A DNA stretch of 64,000 nucleotides. Origin: Climacium dendroides (taxonomy: Eukaryota; Streptophyta; Bryopsida; Hypnales; Climaciaceae). Made by a program: the position numbers and the translations under genes. The stretch lies in the NCBI GenBank assembly GCA_950106755.1, contig CATNNA010000007.1, forward strand, positions 186,001-250,000, read 5' to 3'. Below, piece by piece: positions 1 through 10,680 of this stretch (its first letter is position 1; every line of letters starts with the position of its first letter). The notes below the pieces were generated by a model. It was not told the origin of the DNA and made no database searches. It saw only the letters and a list, made by a program, of their open reading frames with translations.

Positions 1-253
1 TTTATAATCTACCTTAAATAAAGTATAAGCGTTTCAATAGATTGTGTACAATGACGCCTAATTGAACCAGTCTGTCCATGTGTTCATGCTCAGCTCAATA
101 CACATAGAAATTTGCAACGTCCGGTACCAATGAAAGCACTCCCTCACAGGAGTCCCTAGTCAATTAGTGGAATGAAATGCATCTGTCCGCTTGCTGGCTC
201 TCCCACTTTTGCATTTATTTAGGTAATTCCAATTCTCATTTGTTTTTCTTAGG
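1..253. other. noncoding stretch before the FCP1-like pseudogene
   Basis: No coding sequence recognised. The last bases before 254 are pyrimidine-rich and end in TTAG, which reads as a splice acceptor for the pseudogene exon that follows. Confidence 0.4.
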
Positions 254-945
254 TAGCATCGGAGGGGCGAAGAGAGGTCTTGCAAACGAGCTTGCGTCCT
301 TTGATGCCTCTGCCGCGGAGAAAATGGCTGAATATTGTCTTAGACCTGAACTGCATGCTTTGCCAAAGCATGCCGAGATCGTATGCTGATAAATTGAAGT
401 CTTATAGGCTTGAAGACAATGTTCTTAGCCATCGGTACCTGACTGTCGTTGGATTGAAAGTAGTATTCGCTAGACAGAATGTCAGGGAATTCTTGTGGCA
501 GGTGTCGGAAATTGTGCATAGGGTCATTGTGTGGTCCACCATGATGAAGCATAATGCAAAACCGATTGCTGGGCACCTGTTCAGCAATTGCAAGGCCCCC
601 TTCGATATACTAGGCTAGGAGTAGTGTTCGAAGGTAGAAGTCGCTCCTGGAAAGTTCTTCCATTGCAGAAACAAAGTGTTCTGCTTGAAGATTTTTGAGG
701 ATGGCCTGTTCACCGTTCATAGTCAGGGCCCGTTCTTTAACGATCGGAATACCCTTCTCATTGATGATTCTCCTGAAAAGAGTATTTGCAATGATAATGG
801 GAATGCCTTGTTCCTCAAGACTTGGAGTCATTCCAAGCGGAGGGACGACGTGCTCATGGGCGAGCTGCTCCCTTAGCTCCGGAGGTTGCATTCCAACTGT
901 CCGGACGACGAGATGCAACAATACGTCATGAGAATCGGATCGGGT
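254..945 (+). pseudogene. broken FCP1-like (HAD superfamily) phosphatase exon
   Basis: This is a decayed copy of the exon found intact at 6965-6207 on the other strand. The order of matching blocks is the same: KWLN.VLDLN near base 325, VGLK.VFAR near 450, V.VWSTMMK near 530, DILG near 605, TLLIDDSP near 755, and LLP.LRRLH near 870-895. A one-base insertion (GAGAAAATGG against GAGAAGTGG in the intact copy) shifts the frame near 325. In-frame TAG codons follow at 616 and 622, and one at 874-876 sits where the intact copy has Trp. The exon opens after a TTTTCTTAG acceptor, as expected for a gene with an upstream intron. HAD phosphatases of the FCP1/SCP type remove phosphate from Ser/Thr; this copy cannot make a full protein. 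Confidence 0.8.
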
Positions 946-1188
946 TAGACCCGCCCGGTCCCGATGACCATGCCCTCTAAGATATCATTGAGGGCATGAA
1001 TGAGTCCGCGAAGGTCATGAATTGCTCATACGAGCTTTCCGTAGTAGGTCTACGTGTAGAGACGCGTCACCGTAGAGTTTACACTTCGACTTAGAGTTTA
1101 CACTTCCGTGTGATTGAGCATGCAGGGGTCTAGGCATTTTGTACTATGTATTCCAAGTAAATGACCATTCTTTGTTGTCGTACGCGCA
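946..1188. other. noncoding stretch between pseudogene and retroelement
   Basis: No ORF or RNA gene recognised. It probably contains the decayed 3' part of the preceding phosphatase copy. The phrase AGAGTTTACACTT occurs twice within about 25 bases. Confidence 0.3.
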
Positions 1189-1371
1189 GTTAGCCGTAAG
1201 TATCCTTACAACGACAAATGGTTGCAAGATGACACGAATTATCGTTCCAGGGAACTTCTAGTAAGATATCGATTAAGTTAGAAGTATCCAGATCATGACT
1301 ACTCACTTAATCCTCGTTCTTCACTCACCCTATCTCGTTCCGGAAACTCAGTACATTCCGGATTCCGTTCC

Positions 1372-1523
1372 GGGTCCGAACATCTCCGGATCTGAGTTCC
1401 GTCTCTCTTCCGTCACTGGTTTTTGTTGCCTCTGTTTTATCCTCAGAGGGTCCGAACATCTCCGGATCTGAGTTCTGTCTCTCTTCCGTCACTGGTTTTT
1501 GTTGCCTCTGTTTTATCCTCAGA
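1372..1523. repeat. two tandem 76-bp units inside retroelement copy 1
   Basis: GGGTCCGAACATCTCCGGAT starts at 1372 and again at 1448, giving two units of 76 bp that differ by a single C/T change seen by eye, with a third start (GGGTCCG) at 1524. The related copy at about 50830-50910 has only one unit, so the duplication is specific to this copy and recent. Confidence 0.85.
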
Positions 1524-2432
1524 GGGTCCGCCCTTGATCTAGAAAGGGGTGGGGACTCACCACTTGTGCAAAATCCTCTCTGTACTCTAAATCTACTAAA
1601 CAATACACCCAAGACAACACAGTTGTAGGAGGAGGGAGGAGTATTCTCTCACAGTTTTTGAATTGGCCGTTCCGGAATCAGGTCACACAGAGCAATTTTC
1701 ACACCTCTCTTACTACAACGACGGCTCAAAACTTATAGACCCAAAAGAATAGAACCTCCAAGAGAAGACAATTTACCAAGGGGAGGTTGGCAGACTTTCC
1801 GAAGTAGCGGGAGATCCTTTCCTTTGGCGGGTGCTTAACTCCGCACAGAACCCTCCTAGTTCCGGGCTCGCACGGACCTCTACCGTCTTATCCGGATTGC
1901 TGTTCCGGCAGTTTAAAAGCACGTTGCACTTACACTCCCTTACTCAGCTTTGCATTCCTTTTCACTAGCTCCACCCCCAGATGATCCGTAGCTCAAGATC
2001 CGGATTCCTTTTCTTCCTCCCTTCTCTTTCTCCAGTACCAGACCATACACCCATGCATACACTCAGCCTAAAAGACCCTGTCTAAGCAAAAGTGCAGCTA
2101 AAGGTATCCTGGCTGACTTAGATTAAGAAAAGAAAATTGTAATACATACGTGAAAGCACGAAAATCCAGTGGAGTAGGATGGAATGGAATGGCAGACACT
2201 AACTTGCCTGCCCTTAAAATACTAACACAAAAACCCAAAGTCAACTCCTAAAAGCCTAAAAAGGAAACACGGAAATCCAGGCCACCAATCCCTGAACCTC
2301 CCGAAATATCCGGAAAGATTGCTAACTACCATCCGAAATAATTGGATTTCCTTACTATCCGCCTAAAATTCCGGAAACCGGGTCCATGCTCGGAACCCCA
2401 TTCCGGATCCTATACTTCTTCTCCTACCAACC

Positions 2433-4381
2433 CTAATGTCTTGGCTTCCATCCTTTCTTTGAACGGCTCCCCGCTTGGCTAGTAGGCGTCCCCTTCGTAT
2501 TCTTTGCTGGCGTAGTTTTTACTGTGGCCCGAGTCTGGATATGGCGCGTTGCTGGAGACGGATCGTTGTTGCCTTCGGTTCCGGAAGTGGAGTGGGCACT
2601 CTCCTCGTCAGAATCTTCAATGACTTGAATTGCCTTCTCCTTCTCTGGTGTTGTATCCTCCAATGTTGCAGGTTCGCTTCCTTTCTCCGGCGTGGTCTCT
2701 TGCATGTGCACAAATCCTTTCGGATTAGTCCGAGCCGGATTGGTCATCCCACCGATCCGGTTGATGAGATCTCCCCTAATCTACTGTCTCAAAACCTTGA
2801 ATGATCCGGTCATCAAATTCGGCATTGTTTGTGCCTTGGAAACTTCCGGAGTTAAGAACTTAGATGGCACCGGAACCGTTTTCGCGCTAGACTCCAGTTC
2901 CAGTTCCGAGGCGGGCCTCAAATTCAACTCCGTCATCCGTATCTTACTGGCGGAAGGCTCGGCTGGTGTGAGTATCCCCCTCAAGCCCTCCATCCGGGTT
3001 GCCTGATCCGCCACTGGCTTTCCTGGGGTACCTACGACAAAAGGAAGTTCCGGAAAGGTGGAGAAATCCATCGCATGGTTTGGGTCGATGGCCGCCAACA
3101 ACTTCTGGATCTCCTTGAAAACTCGCTCTATCCTCGCGGTGAAGTCTACGAGGATGGTAACTACCTTGGTTCCGGTAATGTGGCCTTCCGATATCATCTT
3201 CGAGTCAAACAAGGCAGCTTTCGTGATGATGTCAGCTTTGATGTTGACTGCCCCGGTTAGATTCTTGACTAGCGCGAGAGCCTCCTTCTCTTTCTCCTTC
3301 GCAGCTACCATTTCTCCTTCCGCCCAATTCACCTGGGTCTGGAGTAGATTCCGTTTCGCCTCCAACTCCTGGATCCGCTCATCCCTCTTCTTCAGATCCT
3401 CCGGCTTGGGCAGTCGCTTGACAGCTTCCACGATCTGATCCAGATCCACCTTCAACACTTCCACGGTATCTATCACCAAATCTGACAACCCGTCGTGAAG
3501 TACCTTGGCTTCACGTATCCACTCGAGCCCCGCATTGAAAAATGCGGATTCTGTTTCCATCTCAGGTCCTTTGCTGGACTCCCCCCTCTCCATTGTCGGT
3601 GGCTTGATTCTCGACCTCGGATCGGTTGACTTCCTCTTCTTGGTCCTCGGATCGGTAAGACGTTCCTCGGGAAGTTCTTGCGGTTCAAACTCGACCGGAT
3701 CTTCCGATTCCTCCCCGGAAAGTCCGTATGACAGGAGCGTCTTTCCAGTGTCATACTGAATTATTTCCGCCGCACTCAAAAGTTCCTGTTGATGGTACAG
3801 ATGAAACAAATACGTGCTAACTGGACTCGCCTTAGCTCGAGTCACGTGATCTGCTAATTTAGCCACTATCCCGGCTATGACCCTACCCCAGTGCACTACC
3901 CGGTTCTCCATAGCCCCAAAGATAGTATTGGCCACTGTAATGTTAATCCGCGTTGGCTTTTCCGGATATAAGATCGGAATCAGAAATTCTAGGATCCGCC
4001 TATGTCTCTCGTCCTTGCACTCGCTGATAGCAAATCCGTCCTTAGGGTTTGCAGACTCGGTGAACTTCCCAGCTACAAAGCATCCGTCCTCGATGCTAAA
4101 CCGTTCCCACTCTTCCGGAACTGATAGACGTCCGCCCACATGTCCTCGGTCCACGCGACTGGCCGCCCCCTCAAACTGAGCTTATACTGATTTGGAACAC
4201 CGTGAAGTAGCTCTTGAATCATCTCCTCACTCTTGAGGTTCCATGGTCGGTGTAGTAAACCGACACATCCTAACCTAGTCAAGTCCTCCTCTAACTGCTT
4301 GTGTAGTTCCGGGCTATCCGGAATGGCCGGAGAGATAACCCGGGCAGATACCGCTATCTTCCGTACTGGTCCGGATGCCAT
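2433..4381 (-). pseudogene. gag-like polyprotein of the CCGGA-rich retroelement, copy 1
   Basis: The frame begins with ATG at 4381 and gives about 95 residues; a one-base deletion near 4085 (GGATGCTTTG against GGACCATTTTG in the copy at 63.5 kb) then moves it to the frame running 4154-2781. A TAG at 2781 stands where copy 3 reads CGG, and the same frame continues to 2433. The mature product would be about 650 residues. Blocks conserved between copies: DMW.DVYQF, FVAGKF..SANPKDGFAIS, EFLIPILYPEKPTR, ANTIFGAMENR. A charged, probably coiled-coil middle contains LKKRDERIQELEAKR, and an acidic tail contains VIEDS.EESAHSTSGTE. No CCHC zinc knuckle is visible. The role as capsid protein is inferred from position after the LTR and from linkage to pol in the same family at 60-63 kb. 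Confidence 0.65.
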
Positions 4382-4389
4382 AAGATCTA

Positions 4390-4810
4390 AGTGAGAACGA
4401 AGGGAAAGTAGTTCTACCTCAGTCGCTAACTCACCACTCTTTCTCTCAACTACTCACACAAACAGTCTCAGGAACACCGAACAGAAAAGTGAAGAGAAAA
4501 TCCTAGGAAGACGGCTTAAGTACTAAACCGCCTTTCTACGGTCTTAAGGACAACGGCTACAGGTCCGTTGTCTCAACGGTATCCTACTTCCGTAGCTACG
4601 GGACCTATACGGTAGGTTCCTGTGTTCCGGATGAGTCCGGATTCCGGATCCGGATAAGTTCCGGTTACGGGTGGTGTCGGAACGCTTATTTCCTAATTCA
4701 AGTTATCTGGTCCAAAAATCACACTCTAACTATAATTTTTTTTATTTATTTTTATTTTTCGCAGCTACTTCTTGCATTATTGATCCGTTTCCGGATTCCG
4801 GATTCCCACA
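4390..4810 (-). repeat. LTR and leader of retroelement copy 1
   Basis: The segment matches 62821-63250 (plus) and 51480-51905 (minus) over its length: TGTGGGAATCC start, CCGGAACTTATCCGGAT, a TATTTAAG/TACTTAAG promoter-like motif, and GTAGTTGAGAGAAAGAGTGGTGA just before gag. The inner end of the LTR proper is not resolved because no primer-binding site was recognised, so the feature may include untranslated leader. Confidence 0.65.
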
Positions 4811-4946
4811 TTTATAATTAATATATGAAACCCTTTTTTTAAAAATCATCTTCTGGCTCAATGTTTAAGAATTTATATGCCCTCGAAGTGCTATTTGATT
4901 TTGCAGAAGGCAAGAATTGAGCTTATTAATAATTATTTAGTGCAAA

Positions 4947-5149
4947 CGTAATATTCATTAAAATGAGAGTATTCCACCGAAATGAGAGTTACAGAAGTCT
5001 AATTTCATTTGAAAACAGAGAAGAGAATTCCTCAAACAATATTCAAATCATACAAGAATTAAAATCAGATGAACACAAGTGGAATCAAATATCATAACCA
5101 CAAGGTAAACGTTCATATTGACCTTTCACTTATACACCATGAGTTGTTC
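4947..5149. repeat. ~200-bp repeat, near-identical to 17643-17843
   Basis: From TAATATTCATTAAAATGAGAG to CACCATGAGTTG the two segments differ at only a handful of positions over about 200 bases. The motif ATTAAAATGAGAGT is also the reverse complement of ACTCTCATTTTAAT in the tails of the DUF7869-like copies (24870, 60030). No coding sequence is seen in either copy. Confidence 0.8.
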
Positions 5150-5398
5150 CATACATCTTCAACTATGCTTGGCTAGGTCCAATGACACTATATTACAAGC
5201 AACGAACTATAAAGGCCAGTAATGTAGTTCATTACATTGTTCTGCGTACACTATAAAAAGCTACAGGTGTGATTCACTCGAGCTCTGAGTTCTTTTGTAA
5301 TATGCACATTGAGCTTTCATGAAGCATGAATGTATGACTCTACACTATGAACAAGTACTATACGTGTCAATTACTCTTGAGCTCTACGATTGCCTTCA

Positions 5399-5803
5399 TC
5401 ATCTTCGGCCTGTGGTTGTACTTGCTTGTAATTCATGAGCTTGGAAAGCCCACATACTTCCTTGAACATCCGAAGAAGGACCCATGTCCTCACCATATAG
5501 TTTCCGTTGTGTTGCTCTATCGCAAGATGAGGACGACATCGGTGTAGCAAAAACATCGCTAGACTTCATGGGCGATGGAAAACATGATTTTGGACGATGT
5601 GGAGCTGAACCCGGGGGACTATCCACCACCCCATCATCAACGGGCTTTAGGGAGAAGTCCATTGTCGAATTTGCAGTGGCAGCCGAACACATGAAGTTTC
5701 CTGTACTCAGAATTAGATTTTGCCCGTAGTCGGAGAAAGAGTCAGCTGATGCAGTGCATGGAAGACTGGTGTGCCGAACTAGAAAGGACGACGTTCCCAA
5801 ATT
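5399..5803 (-). CDS. Ser/Pro-rich exon, unknown function, related to 25030-25944
   Basis: A splice acceptor (TTTTCTTAG, minus strand) precedes an open frame from 5803 to a stop at 5399, about 134 codons. The protein is rich in Ser, Pro and Thr and looks disordered. A central block DDGVVDSPP followed by Pro/Arg residues, then SPMK and SSSCDRATQRKL, is shared with the exon at 25030-25944 (EDGVVDSPP, SPLK, SCMGTPTSRKL). It lies downstream of the FCP1-like gene on the same strand, 400 bases past its stop. It could be a separate gene or an alternative 3' exon. No catalytic motif is visible and I do not recognise the family. Confidence 0.5.
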   Translation of the reverse strand, partial: NLGTSSFLVRHTSLPCTASADSFSDYGQNLILSTGNFMCSAATANSTMDFSLKPVDDGVVDSPPGSAPHRPKSCFPSPMKSSDVFATPMSSSSCDRATQRKLYGEDMGPSSDVQGSMWAFQAHELQASTTTGRR

Positions 5804-5915
5804 CTAAGAAAACAAAGAGATTAGAACAATTTAATCAAAAACTGTAACTGTAATTACATTTACAAGTAAATTCCAATAGCAAATTTGCAGTCTAGGAAGT
5901 CCTGGCCATCGAATG

Positions 5916-6104
5916 AGGTCGACCCGACCTAAACTGGAGGAAGAAGAAAATATAGAAAGGTATTCATAAAAAAATTATATTACAGAAATTACGTATATCT
6001 CTAACCATACATGCGAATGCACGAGCCATTAAGGTCGAGGCGAGTTGAAGTTCACTAGGAACTCAGAGAACAATCCACATGCCATTCAGCACGACTCGAC
6101 CTGA
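5916..6104. repeat. three AGGTCG-type palindromes 3' of the FCP1-like gene
   Basis: AGGTCGACCCGACCT at 5916-5930 has perfect six-base arms around a three-base gap. Two degenerate relatives start near 6032 (AGGTCGAGGCGAGTTGAAG) and 6084 (TTCAGCACGACTCGACCTGA). Confidence 0.75.
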
Positions 6105-6206
6105 ACTAAAGCAATAAATAAACTACTTTCTCGTAACGCCGATTAGACGATGACACACTCACTGCATCCACGTGGCTCATGAACAGCAATGAAATGTAGT
6201 GCGCTA

Positions 6207-7382
6207 TCAGTACGCTGAAGACACTCTGACTGCATCCATAAGACTATTGTACATGCCACAATTTCTCTCGTCATACAACATCTTCCGCCCAATTTTCCTC
6301 GCACTACTCTTGCGAAATGATTTCAACCCTTCATCTCGAGCTACGTGAAGTCGCCTGAGCCAAGGCAAAAGGACCATGTCCAAATATGAGTCCCTAGGGC
6401 CGTTACCCTTGGGAGACCAACTTATGGGGAGAACGACGTTCTCCGACTTGTTCATGAAGTGCTTCATAGGACTATCGTCAACTATGAGAGTATTCTCTCG
6501 AAGAAATTGCCCATTGAAATTATTAAACAAGGTGTTTGCGTCCTTCTCAAACAGGTCCTTCGTGGTGCCTGGCTCCCTTAATGTGACTATCCGGCCCTGT
6601 TCCTCACACTTGAGCGTCGTGCAAGACTCCTGCCCAAGTATAATGCGAGGTTTATCCAGACCGACAAAAAGATAATCGACGATTTTTTGAACGGTAAACT
6701 TCTTCATGGAGCTCCAAATAGAAACGTGTGCTATCAATCCTAGCTCACGAAGGAAATGAGCGCAATTTGGGCGGACAAAGACCGCCTTCGGTCCCACAAT
6801 CGCAGGAATCGTGGCGGAGTGCGGTTGGTCTGCATTGCCGACGTGCACAGCCCACGCCTTGTACTTGGCGTCTTCACAGACACACAAGACTCCATTCAAG
6901 TCCAGGACAACATTCAGCCACTTCTCGGCGACGGTCACCCTGGACGTCAATGGAATCTCAACAACCTTCGACATATCTCCACGTTCAGATGGGGGAACCG
7001 ATCCTTGCTATCAAACGGACAAATGTGCAGCCAGTTACTAAGCTGCACTAACACATTTCGAAACTCAAGGAAAAAGGCAAAATCCAATTGTCGCAGACTA
7101 TATATGAACACAGAGGTACCTATTAGCACAGAGATCAAGGACGCATGGGCACGAGGTTACCTTTTCCGGCAAAGACAACGTCGGTCTAACACGGTCTGGC
7201 ATTTCAATCTCCAGAAGCTGAGCGTCGGGAATAGAGACGTCATCATCTAAGTGCATGGACTCAGATTCTGGTGCACCTCCACTTGTAGCTTCTATAATGC
7301 CACAACCAAATGTTAGACATTGTACATGCTGTACAGGAGCAATAGATTTCGGAAGATCATTCGGTCCAGTTGAGATAGCCAT
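6207..7382 (-). CDS. FCP1-like (NLI-interacting-factor-like) HAD phosphatase
   Basis: Two exons are proposed: 7382-7161, ending at CCGGAAAAG with donor GTAACC, and 6965-6207, after acceptor TGTCGAAG; the phase is zero at both sides and the joined product is about 326 residues. Exon 2 carries the phosphatase core in order: KWLNVVLDLNGVLC (HAD motif I), VGPKAVFVRPN and HVSIWSSMKK (motif II Ser/Thr region), LIVDDSP (motif IV Asp pair). The first Asp of motif I is the nucleophile in HAD enzymes; the second, usually Asp, is Asn here. To my knowledge DLNG-type motifs also occur in plant members of this family, so loss of activity is not certain. No signal peptide or membrane segment is seen. A palindrome lies 5' at 7591 and others 3' at 5916. 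The exact acceptor is the least certain point. Unlike the copy at 254-945 it has no internal stop. Confidence 0.7.
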
Positions 7383-7590
7383 CAGAGGAGGTTCTGCAAT
7401 TCAGGAAGGGCCAGACAAACAAGACTTAAAATTTTTACAGAAAAATCCGTATAATTGATTAATAAAATTAAGTACAAAAAAGTCATCATCTTACATGAAG
7501 ATATGGGTTTGTTAAAAGATTGTTTTCTATCAAAAAGTATTATCTCCCACACTAAGGGTCTCTATCTAAGTACAACCTATGACACAAATC

Positions 7591-7605
7591 AGCTCGAGTC
7601 GAGCT
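7591..7605. promoter_or_regulatory. palindrome AGCTCGAGTCGAGCT upstream of the FCP1-like gene
   Basis: Perfect six-base arms around AGT, about 210 bases upstream of the proposed start at 7382 and just past the stop of the neighbouring gene at 7640. It has the variant arm (AGCTCG) that dominates upstream of DUF7869-like copy C. A regulatory role is inferred only. Confidence 0.5.
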
Positions 7606-8723
7606 AATTCTATACAAATGACATCGAGTGATTGTGTGGTCAACCTAATGGTGCATCCTGGCCATCCAATGCATGACCCCGATCATCATCAATGGCGATG
7701 GCAGGATCCGCGGGCATCTTCGGGCTAGACTCCAAGGTCTCTGAGGACCTGCCACCATCAAGTGGAACTCGAGCCATGTCTTCGTCATCAGGTGGAGGTG
7801 CAGGGGTGGAGGGGCACTCCTCAGTAGGAGGAGGAGCTAGAGGATCTGCGGAACCTGCAAGAGGAGTGAGAAAGACAAAAGGCACCCCAGTCAATTGTGG
7901 AGTGGAGGGTAAGCTTGAGGATCCACTCATCGTTGGTCTTGCTAGCGCTCCCTGCAGCAAAAGCACTTGGTCAACCTGAGACAGCTGTACGGATGCTAGA
8001 GGCATGGCCCCACCAAGACTGTTGATAATGGCCTCTAGTTTGGAGTCGTTCTTTTGTGACATTGCCACCATAAACTATCGCAACTCCGCCATCTCCCTGG
8101 CCTGCTTGTCAAACATCATTTGATCCAGTTCCCGCCTCTTCTTCAGCTCTGCAATTTCTGCATCATAGTCGTTGTCGGCTTGCGATCTTGCCCTCTTTCG
8201 CTTCTCCCTGGAGGCTGGAGACGGCATGGTAGACGAGTCAAGTGGTTGACCCGACGACGCTGATGATCCCTGGATGCTTTGAGAGCGGATCACTGGAGGG
8301 GTGCTCCGATCCATGGGAACGTCGTGGTCGTCGTCGTCATCACCAACTGCCCCATCGCTGTCGGAGGACTCACACAATATGATTGCAGATGACCTCCGAC
8401 CGGACGGCGTGCTTGCCTCTCCAGTTGCCTTCCCCTTGCGCTTTGATGACGAAGGCGTGCTTGACCCCGATGGTCGGCGCGGAAATTTGCCCTCATCGAC
8501 AAAGTATCCCTCTGGAAGAAAATCGTTCTTATCCAGTTTCTTCGCAGTGGTTGCAATTTCAGTCCACTGGTCAGACTCCTCCGAGTCCCCCACAGCAAAC
8601 ACATTAACCCCACTCATCTGCAAAATCACACACAGCGTCATATACTATCAGATTACGATAGTATGAAAATTCCCTAACGAGGATACAATGGTATTTCATG
8701 TAACGTCAGCAGTAGATTGGGTC

Positions 8724-9054
8724 AAGTCGACCCGACCTGAAGTTCACTCTCGGGCACTCAATGGAACCGGTCAGGTCGAACCAAACTATGGAGGAACACT
8801 ACTAGAAAATTTAGTTTTTTTGTTGTTTTGGTCGCGTTGATCCGGTCAAAATTTGACAGAAATCTGTTGATTTCAACAGATTTCTGTCAAATTTTGACTG
8901 GATCAACGCGACCAGAACAACAAAAAAACTAAATTTTCTAGTAGTGGAATACAATCCAGTCAATGCTACGAGTCAGGTCAACCCGACCTGGTTTCTATCA
9001 CCTTATAATTTCAAGAAGAAATACATGTCCATTTTATTCAGGTCGAATCGACCT
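8724..9054. repeat. palindromes inside intron 2 of the ParB/methyltransferase-like gene
   Basis: AGGTCGAATCGACCT at 9040-9054 is a perfect inverted repeat with a three-base gap. CAGGTCAACCCGACCTG (8974-8990) and AAGTCGACCCGACCT (8724-8738) have small mismatches, and a half-site TCAGGTCGAA starts near 8771. All lie between the donor at 9104 and the acceptor at 8618, on both sides of the CACTA MITE. Confidence 0.75.
8797..8946. mobile_element. CACTA-type MITE, 150 bp, fully self-complementary
   Basis: Starts CACTACTAGAAAA and ends with its reverse complement. The arms are almost perfectly complementary along their length, meeting at CAACAGATTTCTGTCA-type sequence, so the element would fold into one long hairpin. 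GAA flanks both ends (8794-8796 and 8947-8949), the 3-bp target duplication expected for the CACTA superfamily. It has no coding capacity. It lies in intron 2 of the ParB/methyltransferase-like gene. Confidence 0.92.
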
Positions 9055-10503
9055 TAACCATAGCCAAAACATTACATTGTGGAATTCATTGTGTTCAGGC
9101 TTACCATCGCAGCACACGTGAACTTCGACCCAACGAAGAATGACATTACGCTTGCTCCAGGAGCGCAGAATTTCCTCACAAGATTGAGGAAGAACTCCAT
9201 CCGTAGCTCAGTATTATTAATCCTGAACTCTAGCTCGTTGTAAGCCCCGGGCCTCGTAAATGTTTCAATATTGGGAGCATCATAGGAAGACCTCATTCTC
9301 ACCGTCCTAGCATTGCTTGGGCTTTGCAGGATGGTCAAGTAAATTGGTTCCACCGCCTTCTTGCTTCGTGCAGACAAGTCACTGATACGCTCATTGGGTG
9401 AGGGAATGTAGTTAGAGAAACTCATGGAGTACTCTTTCAACGCGGGATTGCTGTCTATGAAGTGAAGTGCTTGCGTTTGCTCAGTGAGGTCGAAACAAAT
9501 GAGTACCCACACCGGAATGTCCTCGAGAAGGGGCTGGCCCTTTTCTTGGAAGGACTCGACAACTGCAGCGAAGTATGGATCGGCTGGCGTACACTTAGAC
9601 TTTGACACCACATTCGGGGTGTAACGCAGGTCCCACACTCCAAGCTTGATGTCCTTCACGTTCTCTGCAGTGAGCATGCCTCTAGGCCAATCCTGGTGCG
9701 ACTTATACATAACGTCATATGGACGATAATATGCAGTGGATTTTGGGGGCACAAAATTGTTTCTCTGCTGCAGGAAGACCCGGAAGAACTCAGCCGTGTA
9801 CATTGACATCTCCTCAATGCTCTTCCCCTTTGCTCTTGATTGCTTCGCCTCCATCCAGTATTCGTTCCCTGGCTGCTCTAGCAGCACGTTCATGGTGGCA
9901 CTCGTGAAGTTCCGACTTCGTTTGAACTCCCTCCACTTCTCGTGGTTCAGCTCGTTCAAGGAGGACATGAGCTCGAGACTTGCATCCAGGGTGTGGAGCT
10001 CCATCTTCACCTTGTGTTTGCGCTTCCTTCTCTCCACCCACTCCCTAGCAATGTAGCAACTCTCCTGTACAGCAGAGAGAAGCTTGATTGTGACCTTCGG
10101 GTAGTCCTTGTTCTTGCTCCCTGGATTTTGATGCAGAATATGTTCGGCCAGCTTCAACAAGTCATTGAAGGAAAGGTTTTCGAGCACTTTGAAGAACTCA
10201 TGCGTCAGATTCCCTTGCTCGGGCTTCCAAGTGGCCTTCTCGTTGTACTTCAGTCTAGTATTGGGGTCTATCAACTCCCCATGCGCAGCACTAGAAATGA
10301 CCTCGCTCCACAGGTTGTACACGTCGTCCGGAGCTATGATTATCTTCAGCTCGTTTCGGATCTCGAGCTTCTCCTTGGCGTCCTTGCCTTTTGCAGCCTT
10401 CTAGGCCTTTAGTACATCTAACAGAGCGAACCGCTTGTACATTGCCGATGAGAATTCCTGCAACGCAATTTTGTATGTCACGGTCAATTTGGAGCTCTCT
10501 ATT

Positions 10504-10680
10504 CAGCTCGGACCGACCTAAACTACACATTTCATTTTGAACGTCAAATGCACCTTTGTCGTTCTACTTACTTCGAACTCTTCATTCATTATCACGTGAA
10601 GTAAATCAATACATCACCTATGCTGGCTGGAACACTAGGTGGCAGACGACATTCACAGATCAGGTCGACTCAACCTGAAT
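10504..10680. repeat. two palindromes in intron 1 of the ParB/methyltransferase-like gene
   Basis: CAGCTCGGACCGACCTAA (10504-10521) and CAGGTCGACTCAACCTGAAT (10661-10680) sit near the two ends of the 229-base intron; the second begins within a few bases of the donor at 10686. Both are slightly imperfect members of the AGGTCG-N3-CGACCT set. Confidence 0.7.

Larger units (their letters stand above)
1189..4810 (-). mobile_element. gag-bearing LTR retroelement, copy 1 (CCGGA-rich family)
   Basis: Read on the minus strand it starts at 4810 with TGTGGGAATCC, the same start as the LTR at 62821 and the repeat ending near 51905. A promoter-like LTR/leader region leads to a gag-like ORF starting at 4381. 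After gag (end 2433) come about 1.2 kb of noncoding sequence that match 49945-51110, and the match to that copy stops at about 1189 in GTACGCG. No reverse transcriptase or integrase lies within it. The minus-strand sequence before 4810 is AT-rich and has no polypurine tract, so 4810 looks like the outer end of a 5' LTR. No second LTR copy is visible at the 1189 end. It is either a gag-only non-autonomous element or one truncated before pol. The end at 1189 is defined only by comparison with the other copy. Confidence 0.7.

Noticed and set aside
340..593. Minus-strand ORFs of 63-78 codons over the FCP1-like pseudogene.
   Set aside because: They are antisense shadows of a recognisable plus-strand coding block.
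2475..3438. Plus-strand ORFs of 104-126 codons across 2.5-3.4 kb.
   Set aside because: Antisense to the gag frame that is conserved in three other copies.
9736..10412. Plus-strand ORFs of 62-156 codons in 9.7-10.4 kb.
   Set aside because: They lie opposite the long methyltransferase-like exon and have no recognisable product.
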